Positions 16,946 through 25,276 of a stretch of 32,594 nucleotides of DNA are shown one piece after another (within the stretch, counting starts at the first letter, position 1; each line of letters opens with the position of its first letter). The position numbers and the translations under genes were made by a program. The notes under the pieces are model-generated. The model saw nothing but the letters and a program-made list of their open reading frames with translations, was not told the DNA's origin and ran no database searches. This DNA comes from Gammaproteobacteria bacterium (GTDB taxonomy: Bacteria; Pseudomonadota; Gammaproteobacteria; GCA-001735895), in contig JACNJF010000156.1 of NCBI GenBank assembly GCA_014382695.1, positions 1 through 32,594 of the forward strand. Direction: 5' to 3'.

Positions 16946-17515
16946 TTACGCTTCCGAATTGATCTGTAACGCCAGCGTATTCAGCATCTCTGCCAGCACC
17001 GATTTGTCGACCTTGCCGCTGGATAGATCCTGTTTGTAATCATCCAGACGTTTGCGGGTCTGTTCGATCTGACTGGCCAGTTCAGTATTAAAGTCCTGAC
17101 TTTGTTTAAGCATCTTCTGATTGGTTTCGCGTGTCTGTGTATCCAGCGTACTTCCCAGCTCGCTGATTTTCTGATCGATCTGGCGAACGTTTTTACTGAT
17201 CAGCTCATCCAGGTTGTCCATTTCATTGACGCGGGTCTTTTCTTCACTGGACAGTTTGCTGCCCAGAATTTCAATTTCACTTTCGAGAAAGGTTTGCAGT
17301 GACTCAATCTGCAAAGCGTTTTCCTTACGCAGGTTGGAAAGATCACTCGCGATGCGTTCTTCCAGTTGATTAAACTTGCGATCGTAGTCGCGCATCTGGT
17401 TGCCAAACAGGATATCTCTAATCTTGTCGACATTGGTCAGATCAGCATTCTCCGGCATGGCAGGTACTGTAGCTGGTTTCGGTTCCTCGGTGTTTTTAGT
17501 TTTTTTATCCATCAT
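16946..17515 (-). CDS. Coiled-coil protein, first gene of the GTPase-OmpA-HD-GYP operon
   Basis: About 189 residues of unknown family. A Pro/Glu-rich N-terminus is followed by a long heptad-patterned helix (FNQLEERIASDLSNLRKENA onward, to about residue 165) and a short C-terminal helical segment. There is no signal peptide or membrane helix. GAGGAG sits 3 nt before the ATG at 17513-17515 and 6 nt before the adjacent ATG at 17510-17512; either may be used. A TTG further upstream (17536) would place the ribosome site inside the gene and is rejected. Tight spacing with the next gene (15 bp) makes it part of the same system. It may be a scaffold or GTPase effector, which is inference. Confidence 0.75.
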   Translation of the reverse strand: MMDKKTKNTEEPKPATVPAMPENADLTNVDKIRDILFGNQMRDYDRKFNQLEERIASDLSNLRKENALQIESLQTFLESEIEILGSKLSSEEKTRVNEMDNLDELISKNVRQIDQKISELGSTLDTQTRETNQKMLKQSQDFNTELASQIEQTRKRLDDYKQDLSSGKVDKSVLAEMLNTLALQINSEA

Positions 17516-17556
17516 GGTCTCCTCTGGTGCGGTCAATTAGGATGATAGCAGCGATT

Positions 17557-17562
17557 ATTATA
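17557..17562 (-). promoter_or_regulatory. Candidate -10 element for the coiled-coil/OmpA/GTPase operon
   Basis: On the minus strand this reads TATAAT, a perfect sigma-70 -10 hexamer, about 42 nt upstream of the first ATG of the operon. The -35 region at the right distance is poor. The operon could instead or also be read through from hemH, which ends 137 bp upstream without a clear terminator. Confidence 0.4.
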
Positions 17563-17652
17563 GTTTACCGGACACATTTAACGGTGAGCCCGGTTAATTT
17601 CCAAGTTGACAGGGCTTGCCGCTGTGACAGTCCCGCTTAAAAAATTAGTTGC

Positions 17653-18618
17653 TCAGATATAAGGTTGTACCAGCTCTGCCATCATATTGATATGATCCGG
17701 ACGCTGATTCAGGCAGGGAATGTAATAATACTGTTCGCCACCATGCTGGATAAAGATTTCGCGGTTCTGCATCTGGATTTCCTCCAGGGTTTCCAGGCAA
17801 TCCACCGAAAAACCGGGGCAGATTACATCGATTTCTTTCAGGCCCTTGTCTGCCATCGCCTCCAGCGACTCCGATGTGTAGGGTTGAATCCAGGTCTGCT
17901 TGCCGAAACGCGACTGAAAACTCATCATCCATTGATCGGACCCGAGTCCTAGAATGGTGGCGAGCAGATGCGCAGTACCCATGCACTGATCGTAATAAGG
18001 GTCACCCAGATCGATATTACGTTGTGGTAGCCCGTGGAACGACATCAATAGAAAGCGCTGGCGTTGCTGCTGTTGCCAGTGTTCGCGCACCGAGTCGGCG
18101 AGGGCATGGATATAGTCTGGATGCGCATGATAGTCGCTGATGAAATGGACGTCCGGGATCGCACGCTGGCGTCTGAGGATGTCAGCAATGTGATCATAGG
18201 TAGTCGCCGTGGTGGTGGCAGAGTTCTGCGGATACAGTGGCAGGATGATCAGTTTGCTATAGCCATCGGCTAACAGGCCGTTGATGACGCTGGCAAATGA
18301 AGGCTGGCCATAGCGCATCATCAATTCCACCCTGACCTGATCCCCCAGTTTCTGCTGTAGTGCGGCCTGCTGACGCAGACTGATGGCCATCAACGGCGAG
18401 CCCTCGCTGGTCCATATCTTGTTATAGGCTTCGAGAGCCGTTTTGGAGCGAAACGGCAATATCAGCAAATTCAGGATAAACCACCAGATCACACGTGGGA
18501 TTTCAACCACCCGGGTATCCGATAGAAACTGTTTTAGAAAGGATTTTACTGCGGCCTGAGTATTGGTTTCAGGCGTTCCCAGATTGCTCAGAACTATGGC
18601 CGTTTTTTGCGAACTCAT
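17653..18618 (-). CDS. hemH: Ferrochelatase
   Basis: 321 residues, the normal bacterial length. The enzyme inserts Fe2+ into protoporphyrin IX, the last step of protohaem synthesis; haem demand is high here given the c-type cytochromes, di-haem enzyme and DyP peroxidase. Signatures are LSNLGTPE (10-17), LPLYPQNSATTTA (126-138), the catalytic His195 in LMSFHGLPQR, and SVDCLETLEE (271-280). Upstream lies an inverted repeat (18666-18682) that could be an operator. Confidence 0.97.
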   Translation of the reverse strand: MSSQKTAIVLSNLGTPETNTQAAVKSFLKQFLSDTRVVEIPRVIWWFILNLLILPFRSKTALEAYNKIWTSEGSPLMAISLRQQAALQQKLGDQVRVELMMRYGQPSFASVINGLLADGYSKLIILPLYPQNSATTTATTYDHIADILRRQRAIPDVHFISDYHAHPDYIHALADSVREHWQQQQRQRFLLMSFHGLPQRNIDLGDPYYDQCMGTAHLLATILGLGSDQWMMSFQSRFGKQTWIQPYTSESLEAMADKGLKEIDVICPGFSVDCLETLEEIQMQNREIFIQHGGEQYYYIPCLNQRPDHINMMAELVQPYI

Positions 18619-18665
18619 GCGTATTATCGTTGTCGGGTTGTTTTGCGGGCAATAAGTGTGTCAGA

Positions 18666-18682
18666 TTGACAAAACATGTCAA
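18666..18682. promoter_or_regulatory. Inverted repeat TTGACA-N5-TGTCAA upstream of hemH
   Basis: Perfect 6-bp arms at 18666-18671 and 18677-18682 lie 48-64 bp upstream of the hemH start codon, where a promoter is expected. The dyad symmetry fits a dimeric regulator. It differs from the FNR consensus (spacing too long), so the regulator is unknown. TTGACA may alternatively be just a -35 hexamer, but it points toward priA, not hemH; the mirror arm points toward hemH. Confidence 0.4.
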
Positions 18683-18967
18683 ACAGCAAACTGATGGAAA
18701 ATTTTCATGCCACAAGCGAGATAGTAATATCTGATCTATAGATAAGTAAAATTAATTAAAAAATCTGCTTTTCGGGTCTTGACAGATGAAAGATATACAC
18801 AATTTGAGAATCCATTTCAGATTTTACTTCTGTTCCATCAAATACTATATTAGTCAAAGCGAGTATGCTATAACTTATTGAATAATAAGGATAAAAAAAC
18901 TGTTCGTAAATTGACCATTTTAACTCAAAGGTAATGTTTATGCGCTTTTAATACGGTTATAGGCGAT

Positions 18968-19002
18968 CTATCCACAGACTTATCCACAGGAAATGTGGAT
19001 AA
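18968..19002. promoter_or_regulatory. Cluster of three DnaA boxes
   Basis: CTATCCACA (18968-18976, one mismatch), TTATCCACA (18980-18988, perfect) and TGTGGATAA (18994-19002, perfect on the minus strand) fit the consensus TTATCCACA. Two lie in one orientation 12 bp apart and one faces them. They are about 175 bp upstream of priA. DnaA could regulate priA or hemH here, or the cluster could be part of an origin-like site. Confidence 0.7.
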
Positions 19003-19176
19003 AAAAATATCCCTCGATTTGCCAATAAGTTACCGATCTAATGCTAGAAAATACATGAGGAAGTCGTGCTAAATGATCTGTCTCTGAACCAGGTGAATTC
19101 TCATTTTCAGGTTGTTTTTCTGTTTTAGCTGTGCGCATAGTTATACTGTTCAATTTATCCGTATTTCTGACTCTGA

Positions 19177-21381
19177 ATGGTCAACCCTTCCTCCATCTGT
19201 AGCTTTGCTCTCGCCCTCCCTGTTTATCATCGGTTCGATTATCAGGTGGATGCTGCTTTCAATCCGCAGCCCGGAATGCGCTTTGTATTGCCTTTTGGAT
19301 CTGGTCACAGGGTCGGTGTGCTGATTGCTGTTGGTGTTTCGGCAGAGCTTGAAGAAAACAAGTTAAAACCAGTGACCAGTCTGCTGGATGAAAGCCCGCT
19401 GCTGCCAGCGCATTTGCTCGAGCTGGCGCTATGGGTTGCGGATTATTATTGCCAGCCGGTTGGTGAGGTGGTGTTTCAGTTTCTGCCGGGTGTGTTGCGC
19501 AAGGCCCACAGCGCACCGGAAACCCGCCAGCAGTTCTGGCGACTGACGCGTACGCCGGATGATGAGGAGTTGCAGCGGATCGGACGCAGGGCGCCACGTC
19601 AGCTGGTAATCATTCAGGCCTTGCTAAACAGTGAGCATGGGCTGCATGGCGCGGATCTGCGTGAGCTACAGACCGACTGGCATCAACCTATCAAAAGCCT
19701 GCAAAGTAAGGGACTGGTCAGCTCGGAACTAAAGCCATTGTTGGCGGAATCGGCCACACCGCAAATACCCGGCTACACCCTGACGGCTGATCAGCACTCT
19801 ATCTGCCAGTCGATTGCACCCTTATTAGATGAGTTTCTGGTACACCTGATTCAGGGCGTGACCGGCAGTGGCAAGACGGAAATCTACCTGACCCTGATGC
19901 AGCAGGTGATTGCGCGTGGCCGGCAGGTGATTTATCTGGTGCCTGAAATAGGCCTGACCCCACAGTTACTGCAGCGCCTGCAGAGCCGTCTCGGACAGGC
20001 GGTGGTGACTTCCCACTCCGGTTTAACCGACTTTAACCGCTACCAGAGCTGGGATCAGTTCCGTAGCGGGGTTGTGCCGGTGATCTGTGGCACGCGTTCG
20101 GCGCTGTTTTCCGCCAGTGAAGCGCTCGGGCTGATCATTATCGACGAAGAGCATGATGCATCCTACCGTCAGCAGGACGGGGTGCGTTACCACGCGCGCG
20201 ATGTGGCGATCAAACGTGCACAGATGCTGAATATCCCGGTCGTGCTGGGCTCGGCGACACCCTCGGCAGAGTCATTACATAACATCCATAAATCCCATTT
20301 CCGTCTGTATCGCCTCGATCAACGGGTCAGTCTGGCACAGCCACCGGCCATCGAACTGCTGGATTGCAGCCAGTTACCCTTAACCTCCGGCTGCTCTACG
20401 CGTCTGTTACAGGCCGTCGACAGGCATCTGTCGGAACAGGGGCAGGTATTGCTGTTTCTGAACCGGCGTGGCTTTGCGCCGATGGTGATGTGTCACGAAT
20501 GCGGCTGGCAGTCCGGCTGTCATCAGTGCGATGCACGACTGACCCTGCATCAGTCGATCAACCGGCTGATCTGTCACCATTGTGGCTTCAGTATGCCGCT
20601 GCCGCAAAAATGTCCGGACTGCGGTGCAGCTGATATCAAGCATTACGGGGTCGGTACCGAGCAACTGGAGCAGTTTCTGCAAAGTCGCTTTGCGCAGGCC
20701 GAGGTGATCCGCATCGACCGCGATACGGTGAGCAGCATGCAGCACTTCGAAACCAGAATGGAGCCGGTGAATGCGGGGCGGCCGTGTATTCTGATCGGTA
20801 CCCAGATGCTGGCCAAGGGGCATGATTATCCACATATCACGCTGGTTGGTATTCTGGATGCGGATCAGGCCCTGTACAGCAGTTTTTACCGTGCCAGTGA
20901 GCGCCTGATCCAGACTGTGATCCAGGTTTCCGGACGGGCCGGGCGCGCAGGGAAAAAGGGGCAGGCGCTGTTGCAGACCGCCTTTCCCTCGCATCCACTG
21001 ATGCAGGGCCTGTGTCAGCAGAGTTATTCCGAATTGATGGAGCCCATCCTGCAGGAGCGCAAACTGCTCGGCTTTCCGCCGTATGCACGGGTGGTTACGT
21101 TTCAGGTGGATGCGCTGGAGCTGGCGCTGGCGCTGCAAAAGCTTAAACAGCTGAAACAGTTTGTGCAGGAAGTCAGTGATGGGCTAACGGTCAAGGTGAT
21201 TGGTCCGATTCCGGCGCTGATGACCCGCCGCATCGGCCGTTATCGGGCCCAGCTATCGGTGATGGCGTCCGATTTCCAGGCGTTACGGCAATTGTTGCAG
21301 CGTCTGATGCCGCGCCTGCAGAGTTTGAAAAATACCCAGAAATCACGTCTAACCATCGAAGTTGATCCGCTTGATCTGTGA
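19177..21381 (+). CDS. priA: Primosomal protein N' (PriA helicase)
   Basis: 734 residues, the usual length. PriA is the 3'-5' helicase that recognises stalled forks and reloads the replisome. The N-terminal DNA-binding domain (about 1-105, with LPVYHRFDY) is followed by helicase motifs: Walker A GVTGSGKTE at 227-235 and DEEHD at 323-327. The zinc-binding insert with paired cysteines (CHEC, CHQC, CHHC, CPDC) spans about 439-482. A C-terminal helicase half and RAGRAGKKGQA follow. The ATG lacks a good ribosome site. It is the first gene of a plus-strand run with argS and a SPOR protein. Confidence 0.97.
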   Translation: MVNPSSICSFALALPVYHRFDYQVDAAFNPQPGMRFVLPFGSGHRVGVLIAVGVSAELEENKLKPVTSLLDESPLLPAHLLELALWVADYYCQPVGEVVFQFLPGVLRKAHSAPETRQQFWRLTRTPDDEELQRIGRRAPRQLVIIQALLNSEHGLHGADLRELQTDWHQPIKSLQSKGLVSSELKPLLAESATPQIPGYTLTADQHSICQSIAPLLDEFLVHLIQGVTGSGKTEIYLTLMQQVIARGRQVIYLVPEIGLTPQLLQRLQSRLGQAVVTSHSGLTDFNRYQSWDQFRSGVVPVICGTRSALFSASEALGLIIIDEEHDASYRQQDGVRYHARDVAIKRAQMLNIPVVLGSATPSAESLHNIHKSHFRLYRLDQRVSLAQPPAIELLDCSQLPLTSGCSTRLLQAVDRHLSEQGQVLLFLNRRGFAPMVMCHECGWQSGCHQCDARLTLHQSINRLICHHCGFSMPLPQKCPDCGAADIKHYGVGTEQLEQFLQSRFAQAEVIRIDRDTVSSMQHFETRMEPVNAGRPCILIGTQMLAKGHDYPHITLVGILDADQALYSSFYRASERLIQTVIQVSGRAGRAGKKGQALLQTAFPSHPLMQGLCQQSYSELMEPILQERKLLGFPPYARVVTFQVDALELALALQKLKQLKQFVQEVSDGLTVKVIGPIPALMTRRIGRYRAQLSVMASDFQALRQLLQRLMPRLQSLKNTQKSRLTIEVDPLDL

Positions 21382-21468
21382 TTTAACGCGGAATGATGCC
21401 CGCTGCCCTTTAGTCTGACTCTACATCCATGTAAAATTCACCTCTTTTTTGCAAGCGGCGGGTACCCA

Positions 21469-23220
21469 TTGAAGCAGCAACTCGAACAACATATCCAGCA
21501 GTCTATCCAGCAGCTCATAAAATCCGGCCAGCTCGCGGCCGATTTTAATGCCAATATTCAACTCGCCCCGGGCAAAGATGCCGCACAGGGGGATTATGCC
21601 ACCAACCTGTGTCTGGTGAATGCGAAACAGCTGGGGATGGCGCCGCGTCAGCTGGCAGAGAAACTGCTGCCGTTACTGGCCACGCCAGAATGGCTGGAAA
21701 AAGTCGAAATCGCCGGGCCAGGCTTTATCAATTTCTTTTTACGCGCGGGTTTCAATCAATCCGTCGTGCAGACCATCCTGCAGCAGGGAGAAAAATTCGG
21801 GCGCAGTGAGAGCGGCCAAAACCGCAAAATCCAGATTGAGTTTGTCTCCGCCAACCCGACCGGCCCCCTGCATGTCGGACATGGCCGAGGTGCAGCCTAT
21901 GGTGCGACGCTGGCCAACCTGCTGAAAGCGACCGGCTATAATGTGCAGTGCGAATATTACGTCAACGACGCCGGCCGCCAGATGGATATACTCGGCACCT
22001 CGGTCTGGTTGCGTTATCTGGATCTGGCCGGCGAGCAGATCGTATTTCCGTCGAATGCCTATCAGGGCGATTATATCTGGGATATTGCCGCGAACCTGCA
22101 TCGTGAACATGGCGATGACTATCGCATCGCGGCGGCAGAGGTTTTCCTCGCTGTCACTGCCGACGCGCCAGAAGGCGACAAGGAAAAGCATATCGACGAT
22201 CTGATCAGTAATGCCAAACAGTTATTGGGCGCAGAAAAATACCGCTTTGTATTTGATCTGGCGCTCAACACCCTGGTGGCCGTGATCCGTAAGGATCTGT
22301 CGCATTTCGGAGTCGAATTTGATGAATGGTTTTCGGAGCGACAGCTGACCGACGAAGGCGTCGTCGATCGCGCCATCACGGTGCTGCAGCAGAAAGACAA
22401 GGTGTATGAAAAGGATGGCGCGCTGTGGTTCCGTTCCAGTGCCTATGGCGATGAAAAGGATCGTGTGGTGCGGCGTGATAACGGGCAGACCACCTATTTC
22501 GCGTCCGATATCGCCTATCACATGAACAAGTTTGATCGGGGTTTCGAGCAGGTAATCAATATCTGGGGTGCCGATCATCATGGTTATATTCCACGCGTAA
22601 AGGCATCCTTACAGGCGATGGATTATCCGGCGGATAAACTCGAAATCGTACTCGTACAGTTCGCCAATCTGTATGAAAACGGTCAGATGATTTCGATGTC
22701 GACACGCTCGGGTGATTTTGTGCCGTTACGCACCCTGCGTGAAGATGTGGGTAACGATGCTGCGCGCTTTTTTTATGTGATGCGTAAGGCCGATCAGCAT
22801 ATGGATTTTGATCTCAATCTGGCGCGTGAGCAGACCTCCGATAATCCAGTGTTTTATGTGCAATACGCGCATGCCAGAATCTGCAGTGTGGAAAAGCAGT
22901 GTGCCGAACAGCAGATCACGATTGATTTAAACCAGCTCGATCTGGAGCGACTCGAGAATAGCCATGAGCAGGCACTGTTGAAGCAGCTCACGCTGTATCC
23001 GGATCGGGTACTGAGTGCGGCCGAGCGTAGAGAGCCACATATTGTAATCAATTATTTACGCGAGCTGGCCCAGCAGTTTCACTCCTGGTACAACGCGCAT
23101 AAATTTATCGTGGAAGATGAAGCCTTAAGGAATGCACGTGTGGCGCTGGCGTTTGCCACCCGCCAGGTGCTTAAAAACGGGCTGCAATTAATGGGTGTTA
23201 GCGCACCTCAGCAAATGTAG
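21469..23220 (+). CDS. argS: Arginyl-tRNA synthetase
   Basis: 583 residues, full length for class I ArgRS, which charges tRNA-Arg. The N-terminal Add1-like domain is followed by the HIGH-type motif HVGHGRG at 135-141. The KMSKS position has the degenerate MISMSTRSG (407-415) usual in proteobacterial ArgRS, and the C-terminal anticodon-binding helical domain ends in LMGVSAP. The start is TTG; no in-frame ATG lies near, and the upstream GCGGGT is a poor ribosome site, so low or regulated initiation is possible. It is 87 bp after priA and 9 bp before the SPOR gene. Confidence 0.96.
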   Translation: MKQQLEQHIQQSIQQLIKSGQLAADFNANIQLAPGKDAAQGDYATNLCLVNAKQLGMAPRQLAEKLLPLLATPEWLEKVEIAGPGFINFFLRAGFNQSVVQTILQQGEKFGRSESGQNRKIQIEFVSANPTGPLHVGHGRGAAYGATLANLLKATGYNVQCEYYVNDAGRQMDILGTSVWLRYLDLAGEQIVFPSNAYQGDYIWDIAANLHREHGDDYRIAAAEVFLAVTADAPEGDKEKHIDDLISNAKQLLGAEKYRFVFDLALNTLVAVIRKDLSHFGVEFDEWFSERQLTDEGVVDRAITVLQQKDKVYEKDGALWFRSSAYGDEKDRVVRRDNGQTTYFASDIAYHMNKFDRGFEQVINIWGADHHGYIPRVKASLQAMDYPADKLEIVLVQFANLYENGQMISMSTRSGDFVPLRTLREDVGNDAARFFYVMRKADQHMDFDLNLAREQTSDNPVFYVQYAHARICSVEKQCAEQQITIDLNQLDLERLENSHEQALLKQLTLYPDRVLSAAERREPHIVINYLRELAQQFHSWYNAHKFIVEDEALRNARVALAFATRQVLKNGLQLMGVSAPQQM

Positions 23221-23229
23221 AGAACAACA

Positions 23230-23721
23230 GTGAGCGAAACGAATAAAACCTCTGTGTGGATCTGGATATCCCTCGGCCTGATCATTGGCCTGTTTGTCGT
23301 GTTTATCATTTTTCTGGATCAGAATATCGTCAATAACGGGCGTCAGGAAACACCCGTGGCCAGCGATAAATTGATTAGCAACAAACCGGTTTTTGATTTT
23401 TATAAAGTGCTACCGGAACGCGAAATGAAGATCCCGGAAAGTAGCGTGGCGAACCCGAATGAATCTGGTGTCAGGGCGCAGAAAAATCCGGTCAAAGGTA
23501 ATTTCATCGTACAGGCCGGATCGTTTCAAAAATTACAGGATGCGGAGCGGCATAAGGTTGAGCTGACCCTGAAAGGGTTTGAGCCGGTAATCAAAACGGC
23601 AGAAGTGAAAGGTGCAACTTTTTACCGTATTGAGCTGGGTCCGTTCACTGAAAATGAGTATTCAAAAGTCCAGCGTAGCCTGATTGAGCACGACATCGTT
23701 TATTTTGCGAAAAGACTTTAA
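23230..23721 (+). CDS. SPOR-domain membrane protein (FtsN-like)
   Basis: 163 residues starting with GTG, 9 bp after argS. There is a short cytosolic tail, one transmembrane helix (about 9-28), a periplasmic linker, and a C-terminal SPOR domain (about 88-163: FIVQAGSFQKLQDAE, FEPVIKT, YRIELGPF). SPOR domains bind denuded septal peptidoglycan, so a role in division like that of FtsN is likely. FtsN-type genes are often found after argS and priA in gammaproteobacteria, which supports the call. It is short compared with E. coli FtsN. Confidence 0.88.
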   Translation: MSETNKTSVWIWISLGLIIGLFVVFIIFLDQNIVNNGRQETPVASDKLISNKPVFDFYKVLPEREMKIPESSVANPNESGVRAQKNPVKGNFIVQAGSFQKLQDAERHKVELTLKGFEPVIKTAEVKGATFYRIELGPFTENEYSKVQRSLIEHDIVYFAKRL

Positions 23722-23748
23722 GCGGGATGCTATTTTTCTGCATGCCGC
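23722..23748 (+). terminator. Imperfect hairpin after the SPOR gene
   Basis: GCGGGATGC (23722-23730) and GCATGCCGC (23740-23748) pair in 8 of 9 positions around a 9-nt T-rich loop. There is no T-tract after it, so it would be a weak terminator or an mRNA 3' stabiliser. Confidence 0.4.
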
Positions 23749-23865
23749 GATTAATTCGATAAGGGTATAAAAAAATTAAAGCACTGATTGCGCTATATCT
23801 CTGGAATTCAGCCGCGATTTCAATAAAAATAATATGCTTATATAATAATCAACAGGAAAAAAACT

Positions 23866-24261
23866 ATGACCGAATTATTTAGTGATGAGTGGATGAAAAA
23901 ATTTCAGCAGGAATGGAATAATGAGCCTGAGCTTTCCGGCGCATTAGAAAAGATTAATTTCAGTTCCGTGATCGGTTATGGCTTTAAAGGCGCAGACAAG
24001 GCATCCGGTTTCATTAAAGTAGAAAATGGTAAAGTCACCGAAGCCGGTGGTTACAATGGCGAAGCCCTGAACTGGGATATGCGCGCAGATTCAGATAACT
24101 GGCAGAAATGGTTTCAGAAAGAGCTCGGTATGACGGGCCTGGGTATGGCGGTTACTACTGGCAAGCTGAAATTTAGCGAAGGCGATTTCAAGGCGATGGT
24201 GAAAGATCCACGTATGGCCACTCCGTTCATTAAAAGCTTTTCGGTAATGGGTAAAGTTTAA
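23866..24261 (+). CDS. Small SCP2 sterol-transfer-like protein
   Basis: 131 residues, cytosolic, with no signal peptide. The pattern (ISFSSVIGYGFKG-like strand, GFIKVENGKVTEAGG, WDMRAD, then GKLKFSEGDFKAMVKDP) matches the SCP2 lipid-binding fold, where KLK.EGD is a common hallmark. The ligand is unknown; such small proteins may bind fatty acyl or isoprenoid lipids. AGGAAA lies about 7 nt before the ATG, and a TATAAT at 23841-23846 may belong to its promoter. A bidirectional terminator follows. Confidence 0.78.
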   Translation: MTELFSDEWMKKFQQEWNNEPELSGALEKINFSSVIGYGFKGADKASGFIKVENGKVTEAGGYNGEALNWDMRADSDNWQKWFQKELGMTGLGMAVTTGKLKFSEGDFKAMVKDPRMATPFIKSFSVMGKV

Positions 24262-24285
24262 AAAATTCTGCAGCGCAGATAAAGA

Positions 24286-24311
24286 AAAAGGAGGCGCTAT
24301 GCCTCCTTTTT
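24286..24311 (+). terminator. Bidirectional terminator between convergent genes
   Basis: AAAAGGAGGC (24286-24295) pairs with GCCTCCTTTT (24301-24310) around a 5-nt loop, continuing into Ts. The A-tract on the left side provides the T-tract for the converging DUF1499 gene. Confidence 0.88.
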
Positions 24312-24336
24312 TATTGCCTTCCAGAAAAATTGACGG

Positions 24337-24798
24337 TTAACTCTGACCGATTGAAATATAGTGTGCTCTGATCTTTTCCAGCCGTTTACGGTTCTGCCCG
24401 AAATCTGATTTTCCAGCACGCGAAGCACTGCGCACATCAATACGGTCTTCCTTCAATACCGCTTCCAGATCATCCCTGAAACGAAACAGGGTCGAGCTGA
24501 AAATCGCATGCAGATAATGTTCGTCTTCCAGTAGAATGGTGCCTCCTTGATGCTCAATCGCCTGAATTAACAGCTGCCAGCTATGCGCTGGAGTATCCTG
24601 AATTAATTCAAATGGTGCAATCGACTGTTTACTTTTAATTGCATTACTGATGACGCAGTTAGGTGTCTGCGGACACGGTTGCAGATGGCGTTGATCAGCC
24701 GTTTTGATCTGATCATGACGGGTTAGAAAGGAGAGTCCGGCCAGATAAATGATCACCAGCACAATGAGTGCAAGCGGGATCAGCTTAAGCGCAAGCAT
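24337..24798 (-). CDS. DUF1499 family membrane-anchored protein
   Basis: 153 residues. An N-terminal membrane helix (about 5-24) is followed by a DUF1499 domain recognisable from CPQTPNCV (Cys42, Cys48), a strand-rich centre (YLHAIFSSTLFRFRDDLEAVL), and IDVRSASRAGKSDFGQNRKR near the end. Family function is unknown. Its start overlaps the stop of the upstream HNH gene by one base (TGATG), so the two are coupled. It ends facing a bidirectional terminator. Confidence 0.87.
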   Translation of the reverse strand: MLALKLIPLALIVLVIIYLAGLSFLTRHDQIKTADQRHLQPCPQTPNCVISNAIKSKQSIAPFELIQDTPAHSWQLLIQAIEHQGGTILLEDEHYLHAIFSSTLFRFRDDLEAVLKEDRIDVRSASRAGKSDFGQNRKRLEKIRAHYISIGQS

Positions 24799-25169
24799 CA
24801 GTCTTTTTTGAGCAGGGACTTGAGTTCGGCAAACGGGTTATGGGTGGCTTCAGCGGTGCTGGACTTGCCATGCCCGTACTGCCCGCCCTTCACGTAATCT
24901 TCATACCGCGAGTGCTCATTGTCATGACAGTAAATGCATAACAGCTCCCAGTTGCTGCCGTCGGAAGGATTGCAGTCGTGGTCATGATTGCGATGATGTA
25001 CCGTCAGTTCAGTCAGGTTGGTGCGGGTAAACTCGCGCGTGCAGCGACCGCAGATCCAGGGGTAAAGCTTTAACGCCTGCTCGCGGTATCCCTGGCTGCG
25101 TTTATCGCGGTTGGCATGGGCATCGGCGACGATCTTGTCGAGTTTATCCTGATTAAATCGATTATTCAT
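24798..25169 (-). CDS. yajD: YajD-type HNH endonuclease-fold protein
   Basis: 123 residues, matching the small YajD HNH family. Zinc ligands are CGRC (Cys40, Cys43) and CIYC (Cys78, Cys81). The HNH core is LTVHHRNHDHDCN (His58-His59) with the central Asn in SNWELL and His82. The polar N-terminal helix and FAELKSLL tail are typical. A nuclease role is predicted by fold; the cellular job of YajD is not established. It is coupled to the following DUF1499 gene by a one-base overlap. Confidence 0.9.
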   Translation of the reverse strand: MNNRFNQDKLDKIVADAHANRDKRSQGYREQALKLYPWICGRCTREFTRTNLTELTVHHRNHDHDCNPSDGSNWELLCIYCHDNEHSRYEDYVKGGQYGHGKSSTAEATHNPFAELKSLLKKD

Positions 25170-25276
25170 AAGGCTGACTGTGAAAGAAGGAATAGCACGC
25201 AGTATAAAACGAAAACTGAAATGAGCAAGTTAGCTTGTGTAAAGAGGCCATCTTTAACTGGGGTTTTTATAGATGC

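Larger units (their letters stand above)
18619..19176. other. Divergent hemH-priA intergenic region, AT-rich, with DnaA boxes
   Basis: The 558 bp hold no credible gene. From hemH outward there is the inverted repeat at 18666-18682, a strongly AT-rich stretch (about 18720-18960), the DnaA-box cluster at 18968-19002, and four GATC sites (near 18731, 18964, 19033 and 19075). A near match to the IHF consensus (ATCAA, then TAT instead of TTR) lies around 18837-18848. This arrangement resembles, but does not prove, a replication-initiation or DnaA-regulated site. Confidence 0.55.

Noticed and set aside
20407-21138. 243-codon antisense frame in priA
   Set aside because: It lies opposite conserved PriA helicase and zinc motifs; a shadow of GC-biased coding.
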